DNA of 64,000 nucleotides from Qipengyuania marincola (GTDB lineage: Bacteria > Pseudomonadota > Alphaproteobacteria > Sphingomonadales > Sphingomonadaceae): the NCBI RefSeq assembly GCF_029688625.1, contig NZ_JARULC010000003.1, positions 310,001 to 374,000 on the forward strand. The letters run 5' to 3'. Shown one piece after another: positions 63,530 through 64,000 of this stretch; the first letter of the stretch is position 1, and every line of letters starts with the position of its first letter. Below the pieces are notes generated by a model. That model worked only from the letters and a program-made list of their open reading frames with translations. It was not told the origin of the DNA and ran no database searches. The position numbers and the translations under genes were made by a program.

Positions 63530-63868
63530 CTAGCGCGCGGTGAAAGCGCACACCGCAGCGGCCGTGCCGGTCACCTCGATCACCTCGGGATCATCGACCC
63601 GGCGCAGCCGCTCGAGCAATTCGGCGACCGATAGCGGCACTTGCGCCTCGCCCTCCTGAGGCTCCAGGCGGCGCAGCTTGGCGAGTTGCGCAGGGCTCAG
63701 CCTTTCGACCATCCGGCCCGCCATGCACTCTGCCATCGGCGCAGGCATGCCGCGCGCGACGAGCGTTGCGGTAATGCGCTCCTCGCTCCAGCTGTCGAGA
63801 TTGAGGTAGAACACCAGCGCGCCCACGCCCATGGCCAGCAGCGCCAGGATGATGACGACCTTGCGCAT
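63530..63868 (-). CDS. small membrane-anchored protein
   Basis: A 112-residue protein. MRKVVIILALLAMGVGALVF forms a single N-terminal anchor or signal helix; the rest is charged and helical (MVERLSPAQLAKLRRLEPQE). Three Cys residues are spread over the chain (two near MAECMAG and the third in AAAVCAFTAR), without a metal motif. It is not recognised as any family. Its start is 4 bases after the stop of pntB on the same strand, so it likely belongs to the pntB transcript. Confidence 0.65.
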   Translation of the reverse strand: MRKVVIILALLAMGVGALVFYLNLDSWSEERITATLVARGMPAPMAECMAGRMVERLSPAQLAKLRRLEPQEGEAQVPLSVAELLERLRRVDDPEVIEVTGTAAAVCAFTAR

Positions 63869-63872
63869 CGCC

Positions 63873-64000
63873 TCAGTCGAGCGCCTTCACGATTTCCTCG
63901 ACCATCTTCTTCGCATCGGACAGCAACATCATGGTCTGGTCCATGTAGAAGACATCGTTGTCGACGCCGGCATAGCCCACGCCGCCCATGGAGCGCTTGA
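63873..64000 (-). CDS. pntB: NAD(P) transhydrogenase subunit beta, C-terminal end only
   Basis: The last 42 codons of a minus-strand gene entering from the right edge. They read [20 protein letters not shown] and then [18 protein letters not shown] before TGA at 63875-63873. This is the conserved end of the PntB NADP(H)-binding domain (GYAGVDN and the following DAKK helix). PntAB links proton movement to NADPH production. The rest of the gene is outside the window. Confidence 0.88.
   Translation of the reverse strand, partial: KRSMGGVGYAGVDNDVFYMDQTMMLLSDAKKMVEEIVKALD

Overview
The window looks like chromosomal DNA of an alphaproteobacterium of the Sphingomonadales, most likely Erythrobacteraceae. 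This is inferred from gene content and high-GC codon use, not from a search. The pointers are two TonB-dependent receptors with Sphingomonad-style plugs, a CobS-type chelatase ATPase beside DnaJ and BolA genes, short-form HisG followed by HisD, NusB, ThiL and a proton pyrophosphatase, the infA-maf-RNase E/G-yacG string, a wax ester synthase and an EcfG-type promoter before an entericidin gene. There are no rRNA genes, CRISPR arrays, insertion sequences or prophage genes.

Layout. 1-600: the 5' end of an unknown minus-strand gene preceded by a 51-residue gene. 731-1589: two overlapping hotdog thioesterases. 1593-4839: penicillin-binding protein 1 and cobS. 4896-7277: a plus-strand set (MpaB-like oxygenase, DUF1428, glutathione transferase, VOC protein) lying between cobS and the dnaJ-like/bolA pair. 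7928-11280: bolA, SRPBCC-like, pirin, short-chain dehydrogenase and epoxide-hydrolase-like genes. 12383-17939: hisG-hisD-nusB-thiL, then hppA with a clear terminator. 18125-21090: an acetyltransferase-like gene overlapping a JmjC/cupin-like gene, then tesB. 21091-23606: a lower-GC accessory patch with a hydrolase, a kinase-like gene broken by one in-frame stop, and a small Cys-pair protein.

23607-34990: DEAD-box helicase, universal stress protein, two-CDGSH iron-sulfur protein, EcsC-like protein, uvrC, amino-acid permease, YhiN-like flavoprotein, and a wax ester synthase translationally coupled to a hydrolase. 35018-39978: TonB receptor with an Arg/Gly-rich insert, infA-maf-RNase-yacG, tRNA-Phe. 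39984-46020: HprK-like kinase, wrbA, and purC separated from purSQ by an opposing TonB receptor. 46040-53061: a membrane GGDEF-EAL protein, glmS, an EamA transporter and cpaF. 53066-58124: a small membrane protein, entericidin with a likely general-stress promoter, then a minus-strand run of DUF938 methyltransferase, acyl-CoA synthetase, ABA4-like protein, NAD(P)-binding protein and dGTPase-like hydrolase. 58255-64000: secreted subtilase, atypical Asp/Glu racemase, membrane-anchored hydrolase, a diheme cytochrome/parallel beta-helix pair of unknown function, a small membrane protein, and the 3' end of pntB.

Most of the window is ordinary housekeeping: purines, histidine, cell wall, DNA repair, translation. 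The least understood parts are the envelope pair at 61277-63480, the small-gene operon at the left edge, the acetyltransferase/cupin pair, and the Arg/Gly insert in the receptor at 35018-37597.
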